Of a stretch of DNA of 64,000 nt, positions 27,071-35,327 are shown in pieces. The stretch lies in contig NZ_JABEKU010000001.1 in the NCBI RefSeq assembly GCF_013283665.1, forward strand, positions 868,001 through 932,000, in the 5' to 3' direction. Positions within the stretch are counted from its first letter, which is position 1, and each line of letters begins with the position of its first letter. The translations under genes were made by a program, and so were the position numbers. Below the pieces are notes generated by a model. That model was not told where the DNA came from. It was given only the letters and a program-made list of their open reading frames with translations, and searched no databases. Origin of the DNA: Ensifer sesbaniae (GTDB taxonomy: Bacteria; Pseudomonadota; Alphaproteobacteria; Rhizobiales; Rhizobiaceae).

Positions 27071-29074
27071 ATGTTCGACATCGACGACGAGAAACGCCCG
27101 GTTCCGCGTGCATCGTTGCTCGACTTCGTAGCCGAGGACACGCGCGGTTCCCCGCGCGCGCAAAAGCCTCGTGCGGCCGGCGCGTCCGCGGCCAATTCTT
27201 CTTTGCGCAGTCGCCTGCCCTCAGCCGATGGCCCGAGCGGCCGGGCCGGCGCGCGGGACACGAACCGTTCCGCGGCGCAGCCGACCAGCGGCGGGAAAGC
27301 TCTGAAGGGAAGCAAGGGATCGGCCAAGCATCGCCGCGCCTTGAGCGGCATGGGTGACAGGCTGGTACGATGGTTGGTCGACAGCCGATCGGACAATACC
27401 CAGGCGACGGCCGCGCCCGCCGCTGACGCACCGGGTGACCGTCCTCTCGTCGATATCGAGACGGTCCTGCGCTCCGTCTGGCAGCTTCGCAAGATCATCA
27501 TTGCAACGACTGCGCTCGGTGCCGTGGGCGGCATACTGCTCGCGCTTTCGACGCCCAGCGTCTACGTCTCCGAAAGCAAGCTCTACATCGATCCGCGCGA
27601 GGTGCGGCTCACCGATTCCGATCTGTCGAAACAATCATTGGCGACCGAAGGCATTCTCGCGCTCGTCGACAGCCAACTGGAAGTGCTGCGCTCACGCACC
27701 GTCATGGAGAAGGTCGCAGCCGGCCTCGACCTCGAGAAGGATGCGGAATTTGCAGGCAAGAGCGGCGGCGACGCATCCGCCCGTATGCTGAAGAAGCTGA
27801 GCGAAGCGATCCAGGTCTGGCGCGACCCGAAGACCTTCATCGTCACGGTCGAGGCACAGACGCGTGATCCCGAGAAGTCGGCGCTGATCACCAACCGGCT
27901 GGTCGAAACCTTCCTTGGCGAGGAAACCGCAGCGCAATCCGGCTTCTTCCAGAAGACGACGGTGGCGCTGGACGCCCGCATCAAGGAATTGAAGGCCGAG
28001 CTCGATGCGGCCGAGAAGGCAGTCGAGGACTATAAGGCGACCAACGACATCGTCGGCGCCGGCGGCGAGTTGATCGCCGACAAGCAGCTGCTGAGCCTCA
28101 GCGACCAGGTGGCCGCCGCCCGCAACCGCATCGCCGAAGCAAAAGCGAAGGCGGAAGCCTCCGGCAAGGTGCAGCTGAACGACGTTCTGACCGGCGCCTA
28201 TCCGGAGGAAATCAACTCGCTGGCACTGTCCGAACTGCGCAAGCAATATGCCGCGACCAGGGCGCAGCTGAGCGCGCTTGATGCCAGCCTCGGGCCACGC
28301 CATCCGCAACGGATCGCAGCCCAGCAGGCGCTCGAAGCCTCGCGCTCCGAAATCGCCAATGAACTGCGCCGCATTGCGGCCGCGGCCGGAACCGAGCTCG
28401 ATCGCGCCCAGCGCACCGAACAGGACCTGATGCGGCAGCTTGCCGTGCAGAAGGCGCGGCAGATCGATTCCTCCGCGGAATTCGTCGAACTGCGTGAGCT
28501 GCAGCGGAAAGCCGCGGCAACCCGCGAAATTTACGAATCCTTCCTGAAGCGCGCCGGCGAAACGCGCGAAGAGGAAAAGCTGACGGCGAAGAACATCCGG
28601 GTGATCTCCAGGGCCGAGCCGGCGTTGCAGGCAAAAGGCCCCTCGCGCAAGATCATCGTGATTGCCGCCACGATGGCTGGCTTCTTCGCCGGCTTCGGCC
28701 TCGGAGTGCTGCTCGGCATCTACCGCAGCATGCGCGGTTTGTTTGCCGGCCCTGGTGCAGGGCCGCAGCGCGATCAGGATCCGGAGCCACCGGAGCCGGA
28801 GGGTGATCCCGAGCCCTCGCAACGCACACAGCCGCTGTCCGAGCCGGCGTCCGCCAAGTCCGATCTTCCGCCGCAGTTCAGCCCAGCGGCGCATCATGCG
28901 CAATCGCTGACGGCGGCTTATGCCGCCGCCCGTCGCGGCGAAGCGGGCGGCTCTACGCTGCGCTCACTGCCGTATGCAGAAGCCGAGAGCGATATTGCCA
29001 AGGTGCAGGAAGACCTTCGCGCGCTGAGGTCCCGCGTCGAGCATTACTCCCGCCAGAAACTGGCGCGTGGCTAG
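27071..29074 (+). CDS. Wzz/GumC-type chain-length protein without kinase domain
   Basis: 667 residues. A basic, low-complexity cytoplasmic N terminus (1-115) is followed by DIETVLRSVWQLRK, TM1 (about 139-160), a Wzz domain (VYVSESKLYIDPREVR, LVDSQLEVLRSRTVMEKV), a long periplasmic coiled coil (about 300-500) with the family Pro-rich end before TM2 (about 525-548, IIVIAATMAGFFAGFGLG). A Pro/Glu-rich tail of about 120 residues follows. It has no Walker motifs, so unlike ExoP/Wzc there is no BY-kinase; GumC is the closer analogue. Controls polymer length or export with the neighbouring Wzx-like protein. Confidence 0.82.
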   Translation: MFDIDDEKRPVPRASLLDFVAEDTRGSPRAQKPRAAGASAANSSLRSRLPSADGPSGRAGARDTNRSAAQPTSGGKALKGSKGSAKHRRALSGMGDRLVRWLVDSRSDNTQATAAPAADAPGDRPLVDIETVLRSVWQLRKIIIATTALGAVGGILLALSTPSVYVSESKLYIDPREVRLTDSDLSKQSLATEGILALVDSQLEVLRSRTVMEKVAAGLDLEKDAEFAGKSGGDASARMLKKLSEAIQVWRDPKTFIVTVEAQTRDPEKSALITNRLVETFLGEETAAQSGFFQKTTVALDARIKELKAELDAAEKAVEDYKATNDIVGAGGELIADKQLLSLSDQVAAARNRIAEAKAKAEASGKVQLNDVLTGAYPEEINSLALSELRKQYAATRAQLSALDASLGPRHPQRIAAQQALEASRSEIANELRRIAAAAGTELDRAQRTEQDLMRQLAVQKARQIDSSAEFVELRELQRKAAATREIYESFLKRAGETREEEKLTAKNIRVISRAEPALQAKGPSRKIIVIAATMAGFFAGFGLGVLLGIYRSMRGLFAGPGAGPQRDQDPEPPEPEGDPEPSQRTQPLSEPASAKSDLPPQFSPAAHHAQSLTAAYAAARRGEAGGSTLRSLPYAEAESDIAKVQEDLRALRSRVEHYSRQKLARG

Positions 29075-29324
29075 GACATCCTGGAGCATGGGCTCAATCA
29101 CTTCGCAAACGTGCCGAGAGCGTGCTCTCATGCCTTTGAGCGAAACGAAACTCGCCTCTCACCTGTGAAAGGAAATGTCGCCAGGCGGAGCGAAACGAAC
29201 GCCAAGCGCTCCATCGCCTCTTGCATTTATGCGTTTGGGACAGCATAGGGCGCTTTGAGGCCATCGCCTTTTCCCGGGCGAACTAGAGTGTGCCCCGTGA
29301 ACAGGAAGCCAGGAGGAACATGCT

Positions 29325-30224
29325 GTGACGACCGTGATTGATGGCAAAAAAGTCGCCGCTTCGGTCATCGAGACTGTGAAGGCCGCGACCAAGGCGCTCG
29401 AGACGGATGCCGGTGTTCGCACGGGTCTTGCCGTCGTGATCGTCGGCGACGATCCGGCAAGCCACGCCTATGTTTCATCGAAGAGCAAGATGGCCAAGGA
29501 GTGCGGATTTCTGTCGATCCAGCACACCCTGCCGGAGGCAACCACGCAGGAAGAGCTCGCCGCCCTGGTTGCGGAGCTCAATGCGGATCCTTCCATTCAC
29601 GGCATTCTCGTGCAGTTGCCGCTGCCGAAGCACCTGAAGTCCGAGCCGATCATCCAGTCGATCCTGCCGGAGAAGGATGTCGACGGCCTCCACGTCGTCA
29701 ACGCCGGCAAACTCGCGACCGGCGATCTCGAAGGCGGTCTCGTCTCCTGTACGCCGGCCGGTGCCATGGTCTTCGTGCGCCAGACCCACGGCGAGGACCT
29801 CTCGGGGTTAAATGCCGTCGTCATCGGTCGTTCGAACCTCTTCGGCAAGCCGATGTCAGCCTTGCTTCTCGCTGCCAATGCGACCGTGACGACGGCCCAT
29901 TCGCGCACCAAGGACCTGGCGGCCGTCTGCCGCAATGCCGATATCCTCGTTGCCGCCGTCGGGCGTCCCGAAATGGTGAAGGCCGACTGGGTGAAGCCCG
30001 GCGCGACGGTCATCGATGTCGGCATCAACCGGGTGCCTGCGCCGGAAAGGGGCGAGGGCAAATCCAAGCTGGTTGGCGACGTGGCCTTCGCCGAGGCCGC
30101 CGAGGTGGCGAGCGTGATCACGCCGGTTCCGGGCGGTGTCGGCCCGATGACGATTGCCATGCTGATGGCGAATACGGTGATTGCCGCCTATCGCAAGGCT
30201 GGCCGCAAGCCGCCACGCTTCTGA
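29325..30224 (+). CDS. folD: Methylenetetrahydrofolate dehydrogenase/cyclohydrolase FolD
   Basis: 299 residues, GTG start with AGGAGG 8 bases before it. Bifunctional enzyme: NADP-dependent oxidation of 5,10-methylene-THF and hydrolysis to 10-formyl-THF. Motifs: [13 protein letters not shown] with the catalytic Lys, PLPKHL and [30 protein letters not shown] for the dinucleotide, and [17 protein letters not shown]-type end. Upstream 29075-29324 has no gene visible. Followed by an intrinsic terminator, so monocistronic. Confidence 0.96.
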   Translation: MTTVIDGKKVAASVIETVKAATKALETDAGVRTGLAVVIVGDDPASHAYVSSKSKMAKECGFLSIQHTLPEATTQEELAALVAELNADPSIHGILVQLPLPKHLKSEPIIQSILPEKDVDGLHVVNAGKLATGDLEGGLVSCTPAGAMVFVRQTHGEDLSGLNAVVIGRSNLFGKPMSALLLAANATVTTAHSRTKDLAAVCRNADILVAAVGRPEMVKADWVKPGATVIDVGINRVPAPERGEGKSKLVGDVAFAEAAEVASVITPVPGGVGPMTIAMLMANTVIAAYRKAGRKPPRF

Positions 30225-30248
30225 TTCTGCTTTACAGAGAAAATCGAG

Positions 30249-30280
30249 GCGCGTCGCGATTGCGGCGCGTTTTCATTTTT
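30249..30280 (+). terminator. Terminator of folD
   Basis: Stem CGCGTCGC (30250-30257) / GCGGCGCG (30262-30269) with one G-U pair, 4-base loop, then TTTTCATTTTT. It overlaps the end of the convergent aglR gene. Confidence 0.75.
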
Positions 30281-31304
30281 GCGGGGCCGGCCCGGTCGAC
30301 GCGCGCACGATGAGCTCGGCGCGCCAGAGTTCCTGTTCCGGATACTCGCCACGCTTCAGGATGCCGCCGATCAGCCGTGTGGCGATCCGGGCTCCGGCGG
30401 CGCGGAGCGACGAGCGCGTCGTCGTCAGCGGTACGCTGAAATTCTCGGGCTTCAGCATCGGCAACACGTCGTCATGCGCGATCAGCGAAATGTCCTCGCC
30501 GATCTTCAATCCCGCCTGATTGATCGCCCGGACGGCGCCGAGGGCCAACACCGTACTTGAACACAGAACTGCCGTTGGCGGCTGTGAATGCTGCAGAAAG
30601 CGCTGCATGCTGCGATAGCCGTGTTCGTCCGTCATCAAGGAATGCTGGACCAGCGCTTCGTCGAGCGTGAGGCCGTGTTCGGAGAGTGCCCTGAGCATTC
30701 CCTTCTGACGGCGGATGGAGAAGGTCAGATATTCCGGGCCGTTGATCAGCGCGATCCGCTGATGCCCGAGCTGGATGAGCAGCCGCGCCGCGTCGTAGAA
30801 GGCGGCCGTATTGTCGATGTCGAGGAAGGGATAGTCCCGGCTTTCGCCGATCGAGCGGCCATGGACGAGAAAGGGGATCGACAGCGACTTCAGCATGGCG
30901 ATCCGCGGGTCGTTGGCGCGCATATAGGCAAGAAACAGGGCATCGACATTGCCGCTCGCCGCCAGCCGCCGGAACGTCACTTCTTCGTCTTCCGGTGCGC
31001 TCGGATTGAGCACGAAGTGGAAGTCGTGCTTGACCGCCTCTTCCGCAAGGCCCGCCAGGAACTCGCCGAAATGCACGTCGGAATCGATGCCGGGTGCGAT
31101 CGGCATGACCATGCCGATGGAATAGGCCTTGCCTGTGGCCAGCCGCTGGGCGGCGCGGTTGGGCCTGTAGCCAGTCTCGCGCGCGGCCTGGAGCACGCGC
31201 CGGCGGGTCTCGGCATTGACCTCCGGATAGCCGTTCAGTGCCCGGCTGACCGTCGTCTGCGACAGGCCGAGCAGTTCCGCAAGTTGCTTGAGATTGACCG
31301 CCAT
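30273..31304 (-). CDS. aglR: LacI-family repressor of the alpha-glucoside operon, AglR
   Basis: 343 residues from ATG 31304, preceded by GGAGGAAA; the frame is open further upstream but the HTH begins right here. N-terminal LacI HTH (LKQLAELLGLSQTTVSRALN, hinge RPNRAAQRLATG) and a periplasmic-binding-like effector domain (about 60-335). Divergent from aglE, with operator-like palindromes between. In S. meliloti AglR controls aglEFGAK in response to alpha-glucosides; repression and autoregulation through both palindromes is inferred. Confidence 0.92.
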   Translation of the reverse strand: MAVNLKQLAELLGLSQTTVSRALNGYPEVNAETRRRVLQAARETGYRPNRAAQRLATGKAYSIGMVMPIAPGIDSDVHFGEFLAGLAEEAVKHDFHFVLNPSAPEDEEVTFRRLAASGNVDALFLAYMRANDPRIAMLKSLSIPFLVHGRSIGESRDYPFLDIDNTAAFYDAARLLIQLGHQRIALINGPEYLTFSIRRQKGMLRALSEHGLTLDEALVQHSLMTDEHGYRSMQRFLQHSQPPTAVLCSSTVLALGAVRAINQAGLKIGEDISLIAHDDVLPMLKPENFSVPLTTTRSSLRAAGARIATRLIGGILKRGEYPEQELWRAELIVRASTGPAPQK

Positions 31305-31320
31305 GGTCAGGATTTCCTCC

Positions 31321-31332
31321 CAAAGCGCTTTG
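31321..31332. promoter_or_regulatory. AglR operator-like palindrome, aglR side
   Basis: Perfect 12-bp palindrome CAAAGCGCTTTG, 17 bases before the aglR start and just beyond its ribosome-binding site. It has the LacI/GalR-type central CG. Position suggests autoregulation of aglR. Confidence 0.75.
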
Positions 31333-31525
31333 GATATCCGTATGATTTTTGGTGTTTGGTTCCCAGCGCCGAGGATTTGTGTAGCATCCGTTTTTCGAGC
31401 AACAAAGCGGAATTCAACCATTGCGCGGTGCAAAATGTTACCGCAAAGCACAAATTCGTCGCATCGGGGACAGGGATGGGAAAGCTCTTGACTCCTGGAG
31501 TGTCGCAATGGTTTGTTAGCGAACT

Positions 31526-31537
31526 CAAAGCGCTTTG
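31526..31537. promoter_or_regulatory. AglR operator-like palindrome, aglE side
   Basis: Second perfect CAAAGCGCTTTG, extended by one base on either side to TCAAAGCGCTTTGA, 61 bases upstream of the aglE start. Centre-to-centre distance from the first copy is 205 bases, so two repressor dimers could form a loop as in other LacI systems. Confidence 0.78.
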
Positions 31538-31597
31538 AATTTTTGCGCATTGTCGTCTGCCCGGCGGGATCCGGGTTCATCTTGGGAGGAGAAGGAC

Positions 31598-32956
31598 GTG
31601 AAGAGATCATTGCTGTTGGGCGTGGCGGCGTTTGCCCTGTTTGCAGGAACCGCCGGCGCCGCGGACCTCAAGTTCAAGCCGGGTGAAGATAACAAGTTCA
31701 ACTGGGCAAGCTTCGAGGAATTCAAGAAGGGCCACGACCTCAAGGGTCAGACGTTGACCATCTTCGGTCCGTGGCGCGGCGAGGACGAGGCTCTGTTCAA
31801 GAGCGTCTACGCCTACTTCACCGAGGCGACCGGCGCGGAAATCAAGTATTCGTCCTCGGAAAACTATGAGCAACAGATCGTCATCGACACACAGGCCGGC
31901 AGCCCCTCCGAAATCTCGATCCTCCCGCAGCCGGGTCTGATCGCCGATCTCGCCTCCAAGGGCTACCTGACGCCGCTTGGCGACGACACCCAGAAGTGGC
32001 TGCTCGACAACTACGCCGCCGGCCAGTCCTGGGTCGATCTCTCGACCTACAAGGGCAAGGACGGCAACGCCGCGCTCTATGGGTTTCCCTACAAGATCGA
32101 CGTGAAGTCGCTCGTCTGGTACGTGCCGGAAAACTTCGAGGACGCCGGCTACGAAGTGCCGAAGACCATGGAAGAGCTGAAGGCGCTGACCGAGAAGATC
32201 GCCGCCGACGGCGGCAAGCCCTGGTGCATCGGCCTCGGTTCCGGCGGCGCGACCGGCTGGCCGGCGACGGACTGGGTGGAAGACCTGATGCTGCGCACGC
32301 AGCCGGCCGACGTCTATGACAAGTGGGTCAAGAACGAGATCCCGTTCACCGATCCCGCCGTCGTCGGCGCGCTCGACGAATTCGGCTGGTTCGCCAAGAA
32401 CGACAAGTTCGTCGATGGCGGTGCCGCAGCCGTTGCCTCCACCGACTTCCGCGACAGCCCGAAGGGCCTCTTCGCCTCGCCGCCGAAGTGCTACCTGCAC
32501 CACCAGGCATCGTTCATCCCGTCCTTCTTCCCGGAGGGAACGGTGATCGGCGAAGACGCCGACTTCTTCTACATGCCGCCATACGAGAGCAAGAAGGACC
32601 TCGGCAATCCGGTGCTCGGCGCCGGCACGCTGGCGATGATCACCAAGGATTCGCCGGCCGCACGCGCCTTCATCGACTTCCTGAAGACGCCGATCGCGCA
32701 TGAAGTCTGGATGGCGCAGACGAGCTTCCTGACGCCCTACAAGAGCGTCAACGTCGAGACCTACGGCAACCCGCCGCTGAAGAAGCAGGGCGAGATCCTC
32801 TTGAACGCCACCACCTTCCGCTTCGACGGTTCCGACCTGATGCCGGGCAAGATCGGCGCGGGCGCGTTCTGGACCGGCATGGTCGATTTCGTCGGCGGCA
32901 AGTCGTCCGCCGACGTCGCCGACGGCGTCCAGAAAGCCTGGGACGCCATCAAGTAA
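31598..32956 (+). CDS. aglE: Alpha-glucoside ABC transporter substrate-binding protein AglE
   Basis: 452 residues from GTG 31598 with GGGAGGA upstream. Signal peptide (RSLLLGVAAFALFAGTAGA), then a family 1 extracellular solute-binding fold with TLTIFGPWRGEDEALFKSV, QPGLIADLASKGYL, and GVQKAWDAIK end. Binds sucrose, trehalose, maltose-type alpha-glucosides in S. meliloti and hands them to AglF/AglG. First gene of the operon. The 188 bases to aglF contain a repeat element, which could set the higher level of binding protein. Confidence 0.93.
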   Translation: MKRSLLLGVAAFALFAGTAGAADLKFKPGEDNKFNWASFEEFKKGHDLKGQTLTIFGPWRGEDEALFKSVYAYFTEATGAEIKYSSSENYEQQIVIDTQAGSPSEISILPQPGLIADLASKGYLTPLGDDTQKWLLDNYAAGQSWVDLSTYKGKDGNAALYGFPYKIDVKSLVWYVPENFEDAGYEVPKTMEELKALTEKIAADGGKPWCIGLGSGGATGWPATDWVEDLMLRTQPADVYDKWVKNEIPFTDPAVVGALDEFGWFAKNDKFVDGGAAAVASTDFRDSPKGLFASPPKCYLHHQASFIPSFFPEGTVIGEDADFFYMPPYESKKDLGNPVLGAGTLAMITKDSPAARAFIDFLKTPIAHEVWMAQTSFLTPYKSVNVETYGNPPLKKQGEILLNATTFRFDGSDLMPGKIGAGAFWTGMVDFVGGKSSADVADGVQKAWDAIK

Positions 32957-33010
32957 CACAACCGATGACGGGCGGCAGAAATGCCGCCCGTTGCCGACCC
33001 GGGCACGCCA

Positions 33011-33060
33011 GTGCGGGACGGGGAAAATGTATGCGGTTTTCCGTTCGCTTCCCGCTCTCA
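33011..33060. repeat. Partial RIME-like palindrome between aglE and aglF
   Basis: GTGCGGGACGGGGAAAATG, then TGCGGTTTTCC and CCCGCTCTC strongly resemble the first palindrome of the element at 20257 (GAAAAGTGTATGCGGCTTTTC, shortened here). The second palindrome is not present. The inverted arms could stop or stabilise mRNA after aglE. Confidence 0.6.
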
Positions 33061-33145
33061 ACCATGAGAAGTGGCGGGCCCCAATGAGAACGGCGACAAT
33101 CGCCAGCCCTGCACGTGATCGTGCACCGAGGGGGAGGGACATGTC

Positions 33146-34159
33146 ATGTTGTTTCAGCTTGTGAAGGCTGCAGGATTCATGCTGGGCGGGGTCATCGGCT
33201 GTGCCGCCTATTTCTGGGGAACCAGTTTCATTCTCGACCTGATCTTCCCGTCGAAGGGGAAATCCGGCGCGATTGCGTCGCGAAACCTGCGTATCACCAA
33301 CGCCATCCGCCCGTGGCTGTTCCTGGGGCCGGCGCTCCTTGCGCTGACAGTGTATCTTATCTATCCCGTCTTCATGTCGCTCTGGTACAGCGTTCATGAT
33401 CGCGCGGGACAGAACTTCGTCGGCGCCAGCAATTATGCCTGGATGATCAACGACGGCGAGTTCCGCCAGTCGATCTACAACAACTTCCTCTGGCTGCTGG
33501 TGGTCCCCGCGCTCGCAACCTTTTTCGGTCTTATCATCGCTGCGCTGACCGATCGTATCTGGTGGGGCAATATCGCCAAGACGCTGATCTTCATGCCGAT
33601 GGCGATCTCCTTCGTCGGCGCCGCGGTCATCTGGAAATTCATCTACGATTTTCGCCCCGAGGGTGCCGAGCAGATCGGTCTGCTGAACGCCATCGTCGTC
33701 GCCTTCGGCGGCGCCCCGCAGGCCTGGATCACGCTGCCCTTCTGGAACAATTTCTTCCTGATGGCGATCCTTGTCTGGATCCAGACCGGTTTCGCCATGG
33801 TCATCCTGTCCGCGGCGCTTCGCGGCATTCCCGAAGAAACGATCGAAGCGGCCGTCATCGACGGCGCCAATGGCTGGCAGATCTTCTTCAAGATCATGGT
33901 GCCGCAGATCTGGGGCACGATCGCCGTCGTCTGGACGACCATCACCATTCTGGTTTTGAAGGTCTTCGATATCGTTCTCGCCATGACCAATGGCCAATGG
34001 CAGAGCCAGGTGCTCGCCAACCTCATGTTCGACTGGATGTTCCGCGGGGGCGGTGACTTCGGCCGTGGCGCGGCGATCGCCGTCGTCATCATGATCCTCG
34101 TCATTCCGATCATGGTCTGGAACATCCGCAACGCGGCCAAGGAAATGAAGGGGCATTGA
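33146..34159 (+). CDS. aglF: Alpha-glucoside ABC transporter permease AglF
   Basis: 337 residues. MalF-like inner-membrane permease; about eight hydrophobic segments, including two at the N terminus (residues 1-35 and 55-80). The ABC permease EAA loop that docks the ATPase is EAAVIDGANGWQIFFKIMVP (about residues 232-251). Pairs with AglG. Stop is 1 base before the aglG start. Confidence 0.93.
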   Translation: MLFQLVKAAGFMLGGVIGCAAYFWGTSFILDLIFPSKGKSGAIASRNLRITNAIRPWLFLGPALLALTVYLIYPVFMSLWYSVHDRAGQNFVGASNYAWMINDGEFRQSIYNNFLWLLVVPALATFFGLIIAALTDRIWWGNIAKTLIFMPMAISFVGAAVIWKFIYDFRPEGAEQIGLLNAIVVAFGGAPQAWITLPFWNNFFLMAILVWIQTGFAMVILSAALRGIPEETIEAAVIDGANGWQIFFKIMVPQIWGTIAVVWTTITILVLKVFDIVLAMTNGQWQSQVLANLMFDWMFRGGGDFGRGAAIAVVIMILVIPIMVWNIRNAAKEMKGH

Positions 34160-34160
34160 G

Positions 34161-35306
34161 ATGAATCCAGCGACACGCTCCCCCCTCATGTGGGTCGTCC
34201 ACCTCTCGGTGCTGCTGATCGTTGCGCTCTGGACGCTGCCGACCGCCGGCCTGTTGATCTCGTCGCTGCGCGACAAGGATCAGCTTGCCGTGTCCGGCTG
34301 GTGGACGGCGCTTTCGACATCGTCGCAGAACATCGTCGTCCGGGCGCCCGGCCCGGACACCCAGGTGGAGCGCGACGGCAAGTTCGTGATTTCCGGTAAC
34401 CTGCTCGACGGACAGACCGGTCAGATCTCCGCTTTCGGTTTTTCGAGCCGCGAGCCGACCGCCTTCAAGGCCGGCGAAACCGCCGAACTCAACGACGGCG
34501 AAAAGCTGACCGTTCAGGCTGACGGCAGTTTCGAGATCGTCTCCGACAAGAAAATAGAGGGTTCACGCGGCCAGCGTATCTTCGTGACCGCGTCGTCGCC
34601 GCCACGTTTCACCTTCGACAATTATGCCGAGGTGCTGGGCGCCGAAAACATCGGCCGGTCCTTCATCAACTCGCTGACCGTTGCCGTTCCCGCGACGATC
34701 ATCCCGATCATGATCGCTGCCTTCGCCGCTTATGCGCTCGCCTGGATGCCGTTTCCCGGCCGGGCGATCCTGATCGCCGTCGTCGTCGGCCTGCTGGTCG
34801 TGCCGCTGCAGATGTCGCTGATTCCGCTGCTGAAGCTCTACAACGGCGTGGGTGCGTTTTTCGGTGTGCCGGCCAAGACCTATGTCGGCATCTGGCTTGC
34901 GCATACCGGCTTCGGTCTGCCGCTCGCGATCTATCTGCTTCGCAACTACATGGCCGGCCTGCCGCGCGAAATCATGGAATCCGCCCGCGTCGACGGCGCC
35001 AGCGATTTCGATATCTTCGTCAAGATCATCCTGCCGCTGTCCTTCCCGGCGCTCGCCTCCTTTGCGATCTTCCAGTTCCTGTGGACCTGGAACGACCTCT
35101 TGGTCGCGATGGTGTTCCTGGGCGCGGGGCCTGACGAACTGGTTCTGACCGGTCGGCTCGTCAACTTGCTCGGTTCACGCGGCGGCAATTGGGAAATCCT
35201 GACGGCTTCCGCCTTCATCACCATCGTCGTTCCGCTGATCGTCTTCTTCAGCCTGCAGCGCTATCTCGTGCGCGGTCTGCTGGCGGGATCGGTCAAGGGC
35301 GGCTGA
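34161..35306 (+). CDS. aglG: Alpha-glucoside ABC transporter permease AglG
   Basis: 381 residues, MalG-like permease with EAA loop ESARVDGASDFDIFVKIILP (about 275-294). After TM1 (about 10-33) it has a soluble insert of about 110 residues (about 40-155, hydrophilic, beta-rich by pattern) before the membrane core, absent in E. coli MalG (296 residues). The insert should lie in the periplasm and may contact AglE. Followed after 21 bases by aglA. Confidence 0.92.
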   Translation: MNPATRSPLMWVVHLSVLLIVALWTLPTAGLLISSLRDKDQLAVSGWWTALSTSSQNIVVRAPGPDTQVERDGKFVISGNLLDGQTGQISAFGFSSREPTAFKAGETAELNDGEKLTVQADGSFEIVSDKKIEGSRGQRIFVTASSPPRFTFDNYAEVLGAENIGRSFINSLTVAVPATIIPIMIAAFAAYALAWMPFPGRAILIAVVVGLLVVPLQMSLIPLLKLYNGVGAFFGVPAKTYVGIWLAHTGFGLPLAIYLLRNYMAGLPREIMESARVDGASDFDIFVKIILPLSFPALASFAIFQFLWTWNDLLVAMVFLGAGPDELVLTGRLVNLLGSRGGNWEILTASAFITIVVPLIVFFSLQRYLVRGLLAGSVKGG

Positions 35307-35327
35307 CAAAAGGGACTTTCGACCAAA

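Noticed and set aside
31607-34276. 889-codon minus-strand frame opposite aglE-aglF
   Set aside because: Crosses two real genes and an intergenic repeat; composition is that of a shadow, not a protein.
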